64,000 nt of DNA from Tous-C4FEB sp044356555 (GTDB lineage Bacteria > Verrucomicrobiota > Verrucomicrobiia > Opitutales > Opitutaceae). Below, one piece after another: positions 8,606 to 17,941 of this stretch; positions within the stretch are counted from its first letter, which is position 1, and each line of letters starts with the position of its first letter. The notes beneath the pieces are model-generated. The model had not been told where the DNA came from. It saw only the letters and a program-made list of their open reading frames with translations, and did no database searches. Where the stretch lies: the NCBI GenBank assembly GCA_044356555.1, contig JBIKWB010000019.1, positions 1 to 64,000 of the forward strand, written 5' to 3'. Position numbers and translations under genes: made by a program.

Positions 8606-8803
8606 ATGAAACCCAACGTTGGCTCCATCGACCGCATCCTCCGCATCATCGCCGGCCTCGCCATCCTCGGCGCCGGCTACTACTACCAATCCTGGTTCGG
8701 CCTCATCGGCTTCGTGCCGCTGCTCACCGCCACGTTCCGCTTCTGCCCCGCCTACCTGCCCTTCGGCTTAAGCACCTGCGCCCGCCCCAAAAGCAAAACG
8801 TAG
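8606..8803 (+). CDS. DUF2892 (YgaP-family) membrane protein
   Basis: Sixty-five residues matching the family well: N-terminal NVGSIDRILRIIAG, a membrane segment, G(F)VPLLTATFRFCPAY, a second membrane segment and a final LSTCARP. Two conserved cysteines (in FCPAY and STC) mark the family. It lies 45 bases after the rhodanese; in YgaP proteins the two domains are fused, so this pair is probably functionally the same unit split into two genes. It is the last gene of the cluster. Confidence 0.9.
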   Translation: MKPNVGSIDRILRIIAGLAILGAGYYYQSWFGLIGFVPLLTATFRFCPAYLPFGLSTCARPKSKT

Positions 8804-9179
8804 CCTGAACCGAGCTCAGACCGGAACGATCGTAGTCGTCACAGGGCTCGTGGTGGATCTGAGCCCCGAAAAGGGTTAGTTACGCGGCGTCGCGCCCTGA
8901 CTCCGCTCCGCCGCCGTGGGGATCGACGCCCACCGCAACCGCCCATCGAAGTTTCCTCGCCCGGATTTGAAACGGCTTCGCTGCGCCCGAGGCCCTCGCC
9001 TGGCCCAATCGGCTTTTTTAGCCGATCCACTTTGGCTGGCCTTGACGGCACCAATCACTTGATACCCGCTCAAACGCGCGAGCTCCATCTCGGGCCCGTA
9101 AGCGGGCTGCCCGGCCCCGCCCTACCGCATTTCTGCCCTTAGAATTCCTCTCCTCCCTTCCGAATTCCCCCCGCTCCTC
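8804..9179. other. Intergenic region without a gene
   Basis: No convincing reading frame. It contains a 7-bp hairpin ATCGGCT-TTTTT-AGCCGAT (9008-9026) and a structured G+C-rich repeat at 9086-9125. The promoter of the heparinase gene must lie here, but no clear -35/-10 pair was seen. Confidence 0.6.
9086..9125 (+). repeat. Intergenic repeat resembling 28584-28629
   Basis: Both copies begin CATCTCG, contain GCGGGCT and CCGG blocks in the same order, and end CCGCCCTAC. The centre varies, as in structured REP-like repeats. The relationship is judged by eye and is moderate. Confidence 0.45.
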
Positions 9180-11261
9180 ATGTCCACCCGCCGCACCTTC
9201 CTCAAAGCTTCCGCCGTCATCGCTACCGCCCTCCCACTCGCCCGCTGGCCACTCGGCGCAGCAGAGACCGGTGGCGCCAACCCGGCGGCCGCGCCCACGC
9301 AAAAGGGCCTGCTCTTCGCCCCGTCCGACCTGCCCCGCATCCGGGCCAACCTCGAGCTCCCCCGCCTAGCCGACATCCGCGGCCAGTTGCTCAACGTCGA
9401 TTTCGCCGCCGACACCAAATTCCTCCGCGAAGAACTCCGGCTCAACAACCACGTCGCCGATTTCATGCGCGCGTGGAGAATCGTCGAGCGCAGCGCCTTT
9501 GCTTTCACCGTGTGGGGTGATCCCCGCCAACTCGACCTCGCCCTGCTCGCGCTGCGCCGCCTGTGCGACTACAAGCGCTGGGACTACTTCTTGGAGGGCG
9601 GCAAACACACCATCGGCCTTCAACGCGCCCCCGAGGCGACCATCGCGTGTTGCTACGCCCTCGACTGGCTCGGGGACAAAGTCCCGGCCGAGCTCGTGAC
9701 CGCCGTAGAAGCCAAGATCGCCGGCGAGGGCGCGCCCGCGTGTTACCGCACCCTTTACGGCATGAAATTTCCGGATCGCGTGCAGGGCTGGGGTTTCGAT
9801 CCCGAGGATGATTACCAATTCCGTTTCGATCTGAGCCGCTGGCCGTTGATCCTCAACTCCACGAATCTCAAGATCATCCCCACCTGCGGCCTCGGCCTCG
9901 CCGCCGTGTGGTTTCAAGGTCGCCACCCCGAAGCCCAAAAGTGGCTCGAAATGTCGCGGCAGAGCGCCCAGGCCTTCGCGACGATGTATGGTGCCGACGG
10001 CTCCTTCGACGAGGGCGTGGGCTATTGGGGTTACACCACCTCCCACCTCGCGATGCTCGCCGACGCCATCTACCGCCGGCTCGGCCTCGATGATCGCAAA
10101 CTCATCAACTACCCGGGCACGGTCCGCTACGCGCTCGCGATGGCCATGCCCTGCGCCGCCGAACCGACTGACAGTAAAAACCCGGCCACCGCGCAAAACA
10201 CCGCGCCGAAGTCGGGCTACGAGCCCACATTTGACGTCGTAAATTTTTGCGACGCCGCGACCCGGATCGACGCCTCCATCGCCGCTTGGGTCGGCGGCAC
10301 CGCCAATGATCCTCTCAGCCGCCACGTCGCCAAACACGTCGGCGCCCTTCGAATGATTCAAGCCGCCGCGTGGTATCAACCCGACGCCGAGACCCTCGCA
10401 CCGACCGCCGCCCTGCACGATGTGCGCATGAGCAACGACTGGGTGGTCACGCGCACGGGCTGGAAACCCGCGGATACCGTCATTGCCTTCCGCAGCGGCG
10501 GCCCGGGCAACCACGAACATGCCGACCGCAACAGCGTCATCTTCAAAGCCCACGGCGAGCGTCTCTTTCATGATCCCTTCGGGGCCGGCTATTCGGCCAC
10601 CTTGCCGCGCTGGCTGCTGCGCCAGACCGAGGCTCACACCGCCGTGCTCATCAACGGTAAGGGCCACCAATACCACGACGGCCGTGAGGGCACCAACGCT
10701 TCGTGGTCTCACGCGCGCGTCACCTCGTTCAAAACGGGTCCGCAATGGACGCTCGTCACGAGCGACGCCACCGAAGCCTACCAGCTCGTCAACCCCGACG
10801 TGCAACTCGTCGAACGCACGCTCCTATTTTTAAAGCCCGACGTGCTCATCGTCCTCGATCGCGTCAAACTCGCGACCGCCCAGCCCATGCAGGCGCGCTT
10901 CCAAGCCTTCAATGACGACGGGCGCGCGACCACCCGCGCCGACGGCGCCTCGTTCCGCATCGCCCGCCCCCTCGCCCACACCGAGGCGACCGTGCACACC
11001 GTCGCCAACACCCTCACTTGCGCCGCCGGCCAACTCGCGCTCCCCGCCGCCGAGGGCGTATTCCCGTTCATCGAGGTCGTCTCGGCCGCCGCCACCGTGC
11101 ACGAGCTGCTCACCGTCTGCACCGCCGCACCCACCGGCGCGGCGGCGGGCAAACTGAACGTCCGACGCACCGGCGACGCTTGGCAAATCACCGGCACCCA
11201 CCTCGGCCGCGCCGTGACTACGACGCTCACCACCATCGCCGGAAAAATTCCGGCGGTGTAA
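9180..11261 (+). CDS. Heparinase II/III-family polysaccharide lyase, Tat-exported
   Basis: Predicted periplasmic or secreted lyase of 693 residues acting on uronate-containing polysaccharides. The N-terminus has a twin-arginine signal (STRRTFLKASAV, residues 2-13). The first two thirds are an alpha/alpha toroid with GVGYWGYTTSHLAMLADA near residue 280. The C-terminal heparinase II/III beta domain starts around residue 430 with FRSGGPGNHEHADRNSV, whose His residues usually bind metal or act in catalysis. The preference for heparin-, alginate- or other substrates cannot be told. The sodium:solute symporter 19 bases downstream suggests uptake of the products. Confidence 0.85.
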   Translation: MSTRRTFLKASAVIATALPLARWPLGAAETGGANPAAAPTQKGLLFAPSDLPRIRANLELPRLADIRGQLLNVDFAADTKFLREELRLNNHVADFMRAWRIVERSAFAFTVWGDPRQLDLALLALRRLCDYKRWDYFLEGGKHTIGLQRAPEATIACCYALDWLGDKVPAELVTAVEAKIAGEGAPACYRTLYGMKFPDRVQGWGFDPEDDYQFRFDLSRWPLILNSTNLKIIPTCGLGLAAVWFQGRHPEAQKWLEMSRQSAQAFATMYGADGSFDEGVGYWGYTTSHLAMLADAIYRRLGLDDRKLINYPGTVRYALAMAMPCAAEPTDSKNPATAQNTAPKSGYEPTFDVVNFCDAATRIDASIAAWVGGTANDPLSRHVAKHVGALRMIQAAAWYQPDAETLAPTAALHDVRMSNDWVVTRTGWKPADTVIAFRSGGPGNHEHADRNSVIFKAHGERLFHDPFGAGYSATLPRWLLRQTEAHTAVLINGKGHQYHDGREGTNASWSHARVTSFKTGPQWTLVTSDATEAYQLVNPDVQLVERTLLFLKPDVLIVLDRVKLATAQPMQARFQAFNDDGRATTRADGASFRIARPLAHTEATVHTVANTLTCAAGQLALPAAEGVFPFIEVVSAAATVHELLTVCTAAPTGAAAGKLNVRRTGDAWQITGTHLGRAVTTTLTTIAGKIPAV

Positions 11262-11280
11262 TCCGGGCGCACGAGAACCC

Positions 11281-13041
11281 ATGCCCGCCTTCAACCACGT
11301 CAACAGCGCCGACTACGCGCTCATCGCGCTCTATTTCGGCATCGTCATTTTCGTGGGTTGGTATTCGTCGCGGAAAAATAAAAACACCGACGACTACTTT
11401 AAGGGCGGGGGCAAAATCCCGTGGTTCCTTGCCGGGGTCTCAAATTGGGTTTCGGGTTTTTCCGCGTTCATGTTCGTGGCGGCCGCGGGGTTCACCTACC
11501 GCTACGGCCTCGGGGCGGCCGTCGTGTTTACGATGGCGACGTGGGCCTATTTGGTGGGCGCCTTCTACTTCGCGTCGCGCTGGCGCCGCGCGCGCATCAA
11601 CTCGCCGCTGGAATTCCTCACCCGGCGCTACTCCCCTTCGACGACTTATTTCTACTCGGTCACCGCCATCGTGCCGCAGGTGATCGGTATCGGCCAAGGG
11701 CTCTACATTCTCTGCATCTTCGTCGCGACCGCGCTTGGCTTCGCGCAGGGGCAACACGTGGTGCTCGGCTGGACCTTCACCGGGCTCGAACTCACCATGA
11801 TTGCGGTCGGCGCCGTGATGATCATCTACACGGTGATCGGTGGTTTGTGGGCCGCCGTCCTCAGCGACGCCGTGCAAGGCATCATTATCCTCGTCACGTC
11901 GTTGCTGATTCTGCCCGTAACTTTCCGCTACCTCGGTCAAGGCGAGGGCATCGGCGCGGGCTTCGTGCGCCTTTGGAACGAAGCGCCCGCAGGCTACTTC
12001 GGCCTCAACGGTCCGACGGCCTCCGTTCTGTTTCTCGCGTGTTTCGCCGCCAACACCATGCTGGGCTACAACGTCGCGTGGTGGCAGGTGCAGCGCTATC
12101 AGAGCGTGCCCGACGAACGCAGCGCGCGCAAAATGGCGCTGCTGTGCGCGGGCCTCTCCTTCATCGGTCCGTTGTTGTGGATCGTGCCCGTGATGGGCGC
12201 ACGCGTGATCTTCTCCAACATCGGCGAAATCTGGCCGCAGTTCGCCGCGCCCGCTGAAGCGTCGTTTGTTAGTCTCGCGTTGCTGCTGCTGCCGCACGGG
12301 CTGATCGGTTTCGTGGTGGCCGCCATTCTCTCCGCCACGCTCGGGCAGGCGAGCGACGGTTTCAACTGGCTCGCCGCCACCACCACGCGCGACATTTACG
12401 TGCCGCTGCGCAAAAAAGCCGGCTTCTCCGCCCCGAGCGAAACCCACCAGATGCGCGTCGCGCAGCTCACCATGCTGGTCATCGGTGTGCTCGGTATCGT
12501 CGCCGCCCTTTTCATCGCGAGGACCGGCGGCGCCTTCGACTTCGGTTTAAAATACTACTCGCTCACCGGCCCGGGCTTCATGATGCCCGTGCTGCTCGGC
12601 ATGATCTACCGCAAGACCCCGTGGTGGTCCGGCATGGCGTCGAGCATCGCGGCGTTCGTCGCCGCGTTCGGCCTGATGGCGATCAACGCGTTTCCCGACA
12701 ATGTCTACGAGCGCAACATCGTGAGCGCGATCAGCGCCGCGACGCTCGTGTTCTTTATCTCCGCCTTCTTTTACCGCGCGGACGACCCGCGCAGCGCCGA
12801 GTGCCAACGCTTCGACACCGACCTCCGCACCCCGGTGCCGATCGACCCGAACCAGCCGGAGGGCGGCCTCCGCGATTTCCAGATGCTCTCCATCGTGAGC
12901 GTGTTGCTCGGCGCCGTGCTCATCGGCTGCGTGTTCATCCCGTCTTCGCCGCTCGCTCCGCCCATCATCAACGTCGTGGCCGGAGTCATTCTCTTCGGCA
13001 TCGGCGGCCTGCTCTGGCGCGCCTCTCGGTCGAAAACCTAA
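11281..13041 (+). CDS. Sodium:solute symporter family transporter
   Basis: Integral membrane protein of 586 residues with about 13-14 hydrophobic segments, the normal size for SSS transporters. The N-terminal GWYSSRKNKNTDDYFKGGG and the following WFLAGVSNWVSGFSAFMFV carry the family signature. Members import sugars, uronates, amino acids or other solutes with Na+. Position between a polysaccharide lyase and a hydrolase/aminotransferase pair suggests uptake of lyase products, which is inference. Nineteen bases separate it from the lyase stop and sixteen from the next start. Confidence 0.9.
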   Translation: MPAFNHVNSADYALIALYFGIVIFVGWYSSRKNKNTDDYFKGGGKIPWFLAGVSNWVSGFSAFMFVAAAGFTYRYGLGAAVVFTMATWAYLVGAFYFASRWRRARINSPLEFLTRRYSPSTTYFYSVTAIVPQVIGIGQGLYILCIFVATALGFAQGQHVVLGWTFTGLELTMIAVGAVMIIYTVIGGLWAAVLSDAVQGIIILVTSLLILPVTFRYLGQGEGIGAGFVRLWNEAPAGYFGLNGPTASVLFLACFAANTMLGYNVAWWQVQRYQSVPDERSARKMALLCAGLSFIGPLLWIVPVMGARVIFSNIGEIWPQFAAPAEASFVSLALLLLPHGLIGFVVAAILSATLGQASDGFNWLAATTTRDIYVPLRKKAGFSAPSETHQMRVAQLTMLVIGVLGIVAALFIARTGGAFDFGLKYYSLTGPGFMMPVLLGMIYRKTPWWSGMASSIAAFVAAFGLMAINAFPDNVYERNIVSAISAATLVFFISAFFYRADDPRSAECQRFDTDLRTPVPIDPNQPEGGLRDFQMLSIVSVLLGAVLIGCVFIPSSPLAPPIINVVAGVILFGIGGLLWRASRSKT

Positions 13042-13057
13042 GCCGCCCCTCGCCCTC

Positions 13058-13852
13058 GTGAAACTTCGCGCCCGGCTCTATCGCCAATTCGACGCCGACT
13101 ACGCCCGCCCGGTGCCGGGTGAAGGCTACGGCGGCTGGCACACGGTCGATGCCGAGCTCGCACCCGCGCATACCGCGCTCGTGGTGATGCACGCGTGGGA
13201 CTGCGGCGAACCGTCTGAATTCCCCGGCTGGCGCCGCGCTGTCGAATACACACCGCGCGCCCGGCAAATCCTCACCGAGGTGTTTCCGCCGCTCCTCGCC
13301 GCCGTGCGCGCCTCGCCGTTGCCGGTTTTCCACGTGGTCGGCGGACGCGATTACTATTCCCATCTGCCCGGGTTCCAACCCGAGGTTCCGCGCTCGTCTC
13401 CCGCCCCGGTTTCACCCGACCCGACCTACCACGCGCTGCAACAACTTCGTCACGACCACGCCACCCCCGGCCCGCACAACGCCGCCGACATCGCCGCCGG
13501 TTTCGCGCGCCTCGACTTCGCCCCGACCGCCCGGCCTGCCGAGCGCGAGGGCATCGCGGAAAACGGCGACCAGCTCGCCGCCCTTTGCCGCGCGCGCGGC
13601 GTCAATCACCTCATCTACGTCGGCTTTGCGATCAACTGGTGCCTGCTCATGTCCCCCGGCGGCATGGTCGACATGAAACGCCACGGCTGCCTGTGCTCGA
13701 CCATTGCCGACGCCGTGACCGCCGTCGAAAATCGCGAAACCGCGCGCGACGAACTCGAAAAGCAATCGGCCCTGTGGCGCGTCGCCATCGAGTTCGGCTT
13801 GGTCTTTTCGCTGGCCGACTTCATGCCCACCCTCGCAAAGATTTCCCGATGA
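13058..13852 (+). CDS. Isochorismatase-like cysteine hydrolase
   Basis: Alpha/beta cysteine hydrolase of 264 residues, starting with GTG. Family landmarks are the first-strand ALVVMHAWDCGE (about 41-52) carrying the acidic residue and the YVGFAINWCLL segment (about 188-198) carrying the likely nucleophilic Cys, followed by the glycine-rich MSPGGM turn. Such enzymes cleave C-N or C-O bonds in small acids and amides. It overlaps the following DegT gene by four bases (ATGA), so both are probably needed in the same pathway. Substrate unknown. Confidence 0.72.
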   Translation: MKLRARLYRQFDADYARPVPGEGYGGWHTVDAELAPAHTALVVMHAWDCGEPSEFPGWRRAVEYTPRARQILTEVFPPLLAAVRASPLPVFHVVGGRDYYSHLPGFQPEVPRSSPAPVSPDPTYHALQQLRHDHATPGPHNAADIAAGFARLDFAPTARPAEREGIAENGDQLAALCRARGVNHLIYVGFAINWCLLMSPGGMVDMKRHGCLCSTIADAVTAVENRETARDELEKQSALWRVAIEFGLVFSLADFMPTLAKISR

Positions 13853-15198
13853 CCGCCGCCCTTCGTCTCCGTCCGGTTCCCGGCCTCGGTGCCGCTGCCA
13901 TCGGCCCCGCCGAAGAGGCCCTCGTGCTCGATGTCCTGCGCCGCCAGGAACTTTTCCGCTACTACGGCAACGACCCGCAGCGCCCGCCGCAAATGACCGC
14001 CACCCTCGAAAAGGAAGCCGCTGCCCTGCTCGGCTTGCCCTATGTGCTCGCGGTCAGCAGCGGCACCGCCGCGCTGGAGATCGTGCTCGGCGCCGCCGGC
14101 ATCGGCCCCGGCGATGAGGTCATCGTGCCGGCGTGGAGCTGGATCTCATGTTTCACCTCGGTGGTGCGCAGCGGGGCGCGCCCCGTGCTCGCCGAGGTGG
14201 ACGCCTCGCTTTGCCTCGACCCCGCCGAGATCGCGCGGCTGACGACCCCGCGGACGAAGGCGGTGCTCGTGGTTCATTTCCAAGGCGCCGCCGCCGCGAT
14301 GGAGCCCATCGTGCTCGCCGCGCACGGTCGCGGTCTGTTCGTGATCGAAGATTGCGCCGAAGCACCGGGAGCCACCTACCGCGGCTGCCGGGTCGGCACG
14401 TGGGGCGACGCCGCCATTTTCAGCTTCCAACACAACAAGCCGATGACCGCCGGCGAGGGCGGTCTCATCGCCACCCGCGACCTGCGCCTCTACGAGCGCG
14501 CCGTGCGTTTGCACGATCTCGGCCAATACCGCGCGCCTCACGCCGCCATCACCCCGGCACGCGAACCGGCCTTCGCCGGCGGCCAGTATCGCATGTCGGA
14601 ACTCACCGCCGCCGTCGCCCTTGCCCAACTGCGCAAGCTCGACGTCCTTCGCGACCACTGCCGCGCCCTCAAGGCCCGCATCACCGCGCGCCTCGCCCGC
14701 CTCCCGGGGATCACATTGCGCCCGCTGGCGGATGACGCCGGCGATTTCGGTTTCGAACTCTACTTCTACGCCCACACGCCCGAGCTCGCGGCGACGTTTC
14801 GCGCGAAACTCGACGCTCTCAACGTCTGGTGCCAACAACGCACCGGCACCTACCCGCACTACCGACGCGAGTATGTGCAGACCGGCCTCGCCGCGAACCC
14901 CGCCCTCTCTCCTTTCCGGGAAATATCGCCTTGGCCCGCGCCGGGTTACCGGGCGGAGGATTTTCCGCGCACCGAGGATCTGACCGCGCGCTTTGTCGCC
15001 CTGCCGCTCGGCTGGCGGTTCACCGCGGATGACGCCGACTACATCGCCGCCAGCGTCGAGGCGGTTCACGGCGAGATTTGTTTCGGGGAGCCATCGCGGC
15101 CGACGGCCAAAACGGCCGTCACTTCGCCCAGCGCGACGCCACCTGCCGCACCGCCGCCACCACTTTCGCGAGATAAGGTTCCGTCATCGCCTCATTGA
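13849..15198 (+). CDS. DegT/DnrJ/EryC1-family PLP aminotransferase
   Basis: Fold-type I PLP enzyme of 449 residues. The phosphate-binding SSGTAALEI (70-78), the Asp motif IEDCAEA (166-172) and the Schiff-base Lys197 in FSFQHNKPMTAGEGG are all intact. The family usually transaminates keto sugars. The last 34 or so residues (PTAKTAVTS... rich in Pro and Ala) look unlike the family; the final 80 bases overlap the 3' end of the opposite-strand DegT gene, so this tail is read from the other gene's complement. It is translationally coupled to the upstream hydrolase. Confidence 0.87.
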   Translation: MTAALRLRPVPGLGAAAIGPAEEALVLDVLRRQELFRYYGNDPQRPPQMTATLEKEAAALLGLPYVLAVSSGTAALEIVLGAAGIGPGDEVIVPAWSWISCFTSVVRSGARPVLAEVDASLCLDPAEIARLTTPRTKAVLVVHFQGAAAAMEPIVLAAHGRGLFVIEDCAEAPGATYRGCRVGTWGDAAIFSFQHNKPMTAGEGGLIATRDLRLYERAVRLHDLGQYRAPHAAITPAREPAFAGGQYRMSELTAAVALAQLRKLDVLRDHCRALKARITARLARLPGITLRPLADDAGDFGFELYFYAHTPELAATFRAKLDALNVWCQQRTGTYPHYRREYVQTGLAANPALSPFREISPWPAPGYRAEDFPRTEDLTARFVALPLGWRFTADDADYIAASVEAVHGEICFGEPSRPTAKTAVTSPSATPPAAPPPPLSRDKVPSSPH

Positions 15199-16324
15199 CC
15201 GTGAGCTTCACACCATCCTGCAAGATGGCCTCGGCCACCGGGCAACGCACATTCCGGTAATCCATCGCGGTCAGGCCAAAGTCGCGCACGGGCCACCGGC
15301 CGCCGAAGAAATTGTGGTTTTGAAAAACCGGATATTGGTAAACCGGCCGCGGAATGTAACCAGGGGTGCAGGCGACGCCTTCGGCCAAAAGCGCCGCCGC
15401 GAATTCATCGCGAGTGGCCTTAAACCGGCCCGGCTCGAGTCGCAGGAGATAGAACCAATAACTGTGCGTGTCCCCCGGGCGCACCGCCGGCAGTTGCAAC
15501 CCGGGCGTGCCCGCGAGCCCGGCCGTCAGCCGCTCGCCGGCCCAAACCCGGCCGGCGGTGATTGCCGCCAGCTTCGTCAGTTGCGCCGTCGCCACCGCCG
15601 CCTGCGGCTCGGTGATGCGATAGTTGGGCGCCAACTCCTCGGGATCGCGGCCGCCGGCGACGCGGTCGTAATACTTGTCGCCCCACTTCGACAACCCGGT
15701 GCCGAGCCGCGCGTCATTCGTGGCCACGATGCCGCCATCGCCACAGCTGACATGCTTGAATTCGTTAAACGAGTAGCAGGCGATGTCACCGTGCAGGCCG
15801 ACCGGTTGCCCCTGCCACCGGGCGCCCCACGCTTGCGCGCAGTCCTCAATCAGCGCGAGGTGGTGCGCCTTCGCCAGCGCGCCCAGGGCGGCCAAGTCGC
15901 ACGGGTTGCCCGCCAAGTGCACGGCCATAATCGCACGCGTCTTCGGCGTGATCCGCCGGCGCACATCGGCCGGGTCGAGGTTGTACGTGTGCGGCTCAAG
16001 ATCGGCGAATACCGGCACACCTTGTTGATAAAGAATACCGATCACCGAGCCCATGTCGGTGATGGCCGGCACGATCACTTCGTCGCCCGGCTGGAGGCGC
16101 AGCGCTGCGATCGCGACATGCAACGCGGCCGAACCCGAAGAACACGGGAACGCATGCGCCAGCGCATAATGTTGCCGAAACTCCGCGAGCAACGCCGCGG
16201 TTTGCGGCCCCTTCCAATAAAACAGCGAGGACTGCCCGACCATCGCCGTGAGGCGCGCCAACTCGGCCTCGCCCCAACGCTGCGGGAGCGGCAGCGGTTC
16301 GTCGACGATGGGCTTCGTGCTCAT
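15119..16324 (-). CDS. DegT/DnrJ/EryC1-family PLP aminotransferase, second copy
   Basis: Second DegT enzyme, 401 residues. SSGSAALHVAIAAL (62-75), IEDCAQAWGA (159-168) and the PLP Lys190 in YSFNEFKHVSCGDGG are intact. It is clearly not a recent duplicate of its convergent neighbour: the two share only family motifs. It is the last gene of a leftward trio with two amidohydrolases, overlapping the one before it by four bases. Whether it makes or breaks down an amino sugar is not known. Confidence 0.88.
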   Translation of the reverse strand: MSTKPIVDEPLPLPQRWGEAELARLTAMVGQSSLFYWKGPQTAALLAEFRQHYALAHAFPCSSGSAALHVAIAALRLQPGDEVIVPAITDMGSVIGILYQQGVPVFADLEPHTYNLDPADVRRRITPKTRAIMAVHLAGNPCDLAALGALAKAHHLALIEDCAQAWGARWQGQPVGLHGDIACYSFNEFKHVSCGDGGIVATNDARLGTGLSKWGDKYYDRVAGGRDPEELAPNYRITEPQAAVATAQLTKLAAITAGRVWAGERLTAGLAGTPGLQLPAVRPGDTHSYWFYLLRLEPGRFKATRDEFAAALLAEGVACTPGYIPRPVYQYPVFQNHNFFGGRWPVRDFGLTAMDYRNVRCPVAEAILQDGVKLTVNEAMTEPYLAKVVAAVRQVASRWAK

Positions 16325-17079
16325 TCCGCCAGGAAACGCTCAAGATTGCCCGCCGCGATGGCCGTCCGCCGGGCCGCCGTCGTCTCCGCCGTGTCGAGTT
16401 TGGCCCGCGCCGCCGCCGTCACCAAAAACGGCGTGTGCGAGGCAAACGCGAGCTGCCGCGCGGGCACTTTCGCCAGCACGTGCGGGATCGTATCGTGCCA
16501 CTCGACGAAGGCCAAATCGGCCAGCAGGCGCGGATGGTCCGGTGCCAACGCCCGGATCTCGCTGCGCAACAGGCCGCTCGCAAGCACCGCCAACTGCGGA
16601 TACCGCGAGAGAAACGCCGCCAATTCCGCCGCCGGCACCGGTTTGAGATTCATCGCGTGGAACTCGTGCCGTTCGTCGATCAGGCGCACCTGCACGATGA
16701 GCCGCAGGCCACGGCGTTGCAGCTCGGCCATGAATGCCGGGAGCACGGAGGCATTGAGCCGGTAATTGTGATAGCGCGGGAGCAGCCGCACGGCGCGCAC
16801 CCGCGGATCGGCCGCCGCGGCGGCGAGTTCGTCGCGCCAATTCGCCAGCGCCGGATTGATGACCGGCACCGGTTCAAGCCCGGCCATGTTCTTCGTCGTG
16901 GCGAGCAAGTGCGCGTTCGCCGGTCCCGGCTCAGGCGCAAAAACCGCCTCGAGCGGCGACACTAGCGCCCGAGAGATTCCGTGCTTGCGCAGATGTGCGG
17001 CCAGCGACCCGGGCGTGTGATCCGCGAGAAACGCAAACGGCCACCGGCCGATCCACGTGTTGGCATCGAAACAGTTCAT
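16321..17079 (-). CDS. Amidohydrolase-2-like TIM-barrel protein
   Basis: TIM-barrel protein of 252 residues beginning MNCFDANTWIGRWPF. The usual HxH metal motif of the first strand is replaced by DANTW, which is known in atypical members of the amidohydrolase-2 family. RAVRLLPRYHNY (about 92-103) and the C-terminal FASHTPF segment (where a catalytic Asp would be expected) are the other landmarks. With these substitutions it may bind metal differently or not at all. It overlaps both neighbours by four bases. Confidence 0.68.
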   Translation of the reverse strand: MNCFDANTWIGRWPFAFLADHTPGSLAAHLRKHGISRALVSPLEAVFAPEPGPANAHLLATTKNMAGLEPVPVINPALANWRDELAAAAADPRVRAVRLLPRYHNYRLNASVLPAFMAELQRRGLRLIVQVRLIDERHEFHAMNLKPVPAAELAAFLSRYPQLAVLASGLLRSEIRALAPDHPRLLADLAFVEWHDTIPHVLAKVPARQLAFASHTPFLVTAAARAKLDTAETTAARRTAIAAGNLERFLAE

Positions 17080-17843
17080 GGTAACCGCAGGAGTTTGCGG
17101 GCGTTGTCGTGGAGAATTTTCCGCCGGGTTCGGGCATCGAGCGAGGCGCCCGTGATCCGCGCCAGCGCGACTGCGAAATCGCGGATGGGCGCGTCGGAAC
17201 CGTAAAGCACCCGCTCGGCGCCGAGCTGGGCGACCGCGTATTCGACCAAGCCGGCCTCCGGCGCGGCGCCGGAGGTATCGACGAACACATTCGGGCACGC
17301 CTTCACCGCCAGCACCCCACGCACCCCGCAACCGGTGAGGTGCGCCATGTTGATGCGCACCTTGGGGAATCGCCGGGCGAGCGTCGCGACATCTTCCGGG
17401 TCGGTGTGAAAACTGCGTTGCCTGATCTTCGTCATGCTCCACGCGTGCTGCAACACGACGAGGTCGTGCTTCTCCGCCGCGAGCATCACGGGCCGCATCG
17501 AGGCATCGCGGGCGTTGTTAGCGATCTCGAGCTTGATGCCTCGAAAGCCCCGCGCGACGCACCGTTCGACTTCGCGGGTCACGGCACTCGCGCCCAGCCG
17601 CGGATTCACGTAACAGAAACCTGTCACGTAACCGGGATAGCGCTGCATCAGCCAAAAGGTCTCGTCGTTAACCAGCCGAAGCTGCGCCGCGTTGGGCCGG
17701 GGACCAAAACCGAGCACGTCTCCTAACACGACGATGTGGCCGATGCCTCGCGCCTGTGCGCGCCGAATCAGTTGGGCGGCTCCCGCCCGGTCGCGCTGAT
17801 CATCCCGGAGGATGGGATGAGTATGAACATCGATGGCGAACAT
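17076..17843 (-). CDS. Amidohydrolase family (amidohydrolase-2) hydrolase
   Basis: Metal-dependent TIM-barrel hydrolase or decarboxylase of 255 residues. It keeps the classic motifs: HTH (residues 7-9, VHTHP), a GFRGIKLE strand, VVLQHAW with the third-strand His, and the final YGSDAP with the catalytic Asp. The start at 17843 puts HTHP right at the N-terminus as is normal; the longer frame to 17957 crosses the divergent promoter region. It is first in the leftward trio, opposite the epimerase gene, with 98 bases between them. Confidence 0.82.
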   Translation of the reverse strand: MFAIDVHTHPILRDDQRDRAGAAQLIRRAQARGIGHIVVLGDVLGFGPRPNAAQLRLVNDETFWLMQRYPGYVTGFCYVNPRLGASAVTREVERCVARGFRGIKLEIANNARDASMRPVMLAAEKHDLVVLQHAWSMTKIRQRSFHTDPEDVATLARRFPKVRINMAHLTGCGVRGVLAVKACPNVFVDTSGAAPEAGLVEYAVAQLGAERVLYGSDAPIRDFAVALARITGASLDARTRRKILHDNARKLLRLP

Positions 17844-17941
17844 GAAGGTTAACAGAAATACCCTTGGCGCTGGCGACGTTGTTGCAGCGATATTCCCCTG
17901 ACAAGTGCCCACTGCGCGGAATAAATTATCCCCGAATTTCC

